DNA of 6,069 nt from Flavobacteriales bacterium (GTDB lineage: Bacteria; Bacteroidota; Bacteroidia; Flavobacteriales_F; PHOS-HE28), in NCBI GenBank assembly GCA_020854015.1, contig JADZGG010000313.1, positions 1 through 6,069 on the forward strand, written 5' to 3'. Made by a program: the position numbers and the translations under genes. The notes below the pieces were generated by a model that made no database searches, was not told the DNA's origin, and saw only the letters and a list, made by a program, of their open reading frames with translations. The stretch's first letter is position 1. Each line of letters opens with the position of its first letter. Below, piece after piece: positions 5,692 to 6,069 of the stretch.

Positions 5692-6069
5692 ATGGAACCC
5701 CGCCCCCCGCTTCCACCTTTCACGGAAGAGACCGCCCGCCAGAAGATCCAGATGGCCGAAGATGCCTGGAACAGCAAGGATCCTGAGCGCGTGGCCAAAG
5801 CCTATACGGTGGACAGCGAGTGGCGGAACCGAAATGAGTTCATCACAGGGCGTAAGGAGATCGTGGCTTTTCTTCAACGTAAGTGGGCGAAGGAGCTGGA
5901 CTACCGGCTGAAGAAGGAGTACTGGGCTCACCAAGGGAACCGCATCGCGGTGCGTTTCGAATACGAATGGCACGATGCCGAAGGCAACTGGTTCCGCAGT
6001 TATGGCAACGAGAATTGGGAGTTCGATGCGAACGGGTACATGGCCAGACGATATGCCAGCATCAATGAT
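5692..6069 (+). CDS. DUF1348 family (NTF2-like) protein, cut by the right edge
   Basis: The first 126 residues of a small cytoplasmic protein; the frame is open to the last base. It matches what I know of the DUF1348 family almost from end to end: PPLPPFTEETARQKI, a helix with AEDAWNSKDPERVAKAY, DSEWRNRNEFITGR, EIVAFLQRKWAKELDYRL, IAVRFEYEWHD, GNWFRSYGNENWEF and ASIND. This family has an NTF2/SnoaL-like alpha-plus-beta barrel; the biochemical role is not established. Members usually run about 140-160 residues, so roughly 20-30 residues are missing beyond the window. ATG 5692 matches the typical short N-terminus before PPLPPFT. The gene lies 38 bases after glpD on the same strand. No signal peptide or membrane segment is seen. 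Confidence 0.93.
   Translation, partial: MEPRPPLPPFTEETARQKIQMAEDAWNSKDPERVAKAYTVDSEWRNRNEFITGRKEIVAFLQRKWAKELDYRLKKEYWAHQGNRIAVRFEYEWHDAEGNWFRSYGNENWEFDANGYMARRYASIND

Noticed and set aside
1..6069. CRISPR array, tRNA or rRNA gene, transposase, phage, toxin-antitoxin or defence system
   Set aside because: I saw no repeat-spacer pattern, RNA-gene signature or protein motif for any of these, and nearly all of the window is accounted for by five ordinary genes.

Overview
The window most likely comes from a GC-rich member of the Bacteroidota, probably Flavobacteriales-like. The strongest evidence is the 1113-3224 protein. It ends in a gliding-motility-type C-terminal domain (CHU_C, the type B sorting signal of the type IX secretion system), which is essentially restricted to Bacteroidota. 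PKD, Ig-like and SprB-like modules, and TAnnTTTG-like -7 promoter elements in front of several genes, fit the same group. The sequence alone does not fix a genus.

Layout. The left half (3-3224) holds two large secreted multidomain surface or adhesin-like proteins, both on the minus strand. The leftmost gene (3-1034) has a signal peptide, a MAM/jelly-roll-like region, a PKD domain and the start of a SprB-like repeat. It stops at a TAA where that repeat would normally continue with a Tyr codon, so it may be a truncated allele or a contig-edge error. The second (1113-3224) has a signal peptide, a Cys-rich N-terminal domain without a firm family assignment, a larger Ig-like module, three tandem Ig-like repeats, a PKD domain and a CHU_C domain. 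A 153-base divergent intergenic region (3225-3377) follows, with a perfect 7-1-7 dyad and candidate promoters for both directions.

The right half (3378-6069) is on the plus strand and looks like housekeeping metabolism. It holds a Rossmann-fold NADPH oxidoreductase of the F420-dependent NADP reductase-like family, an FAD-dependent glycerol-3-phosphate dehydrogenase (glpD), and a DUF1348 / NTF2-like small protein cut by the right edge. The three are close together (gaps of 47 and 38 bases) and could be co-transcribed. No pathway obviously links them beyond a general redox theme.

The two halves are probably functionally unrelated. One encodes cell-surface or secreted proteins exported through Sec and then T9SS. 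The other encodes cytoplasmic or inner-membrane-associated redox enzymes. I see no tRNA, rRNA, CRISPR, insertion sequence, phage or defence-system signature, and no convincing evidence of a novel multi-gene system. The points most worth a second look are the in-repeat stop codon of the first gene, the start-site conflicts around 3224-3245 and 3345-3378, and the two intergenic dyads of identical geometry.
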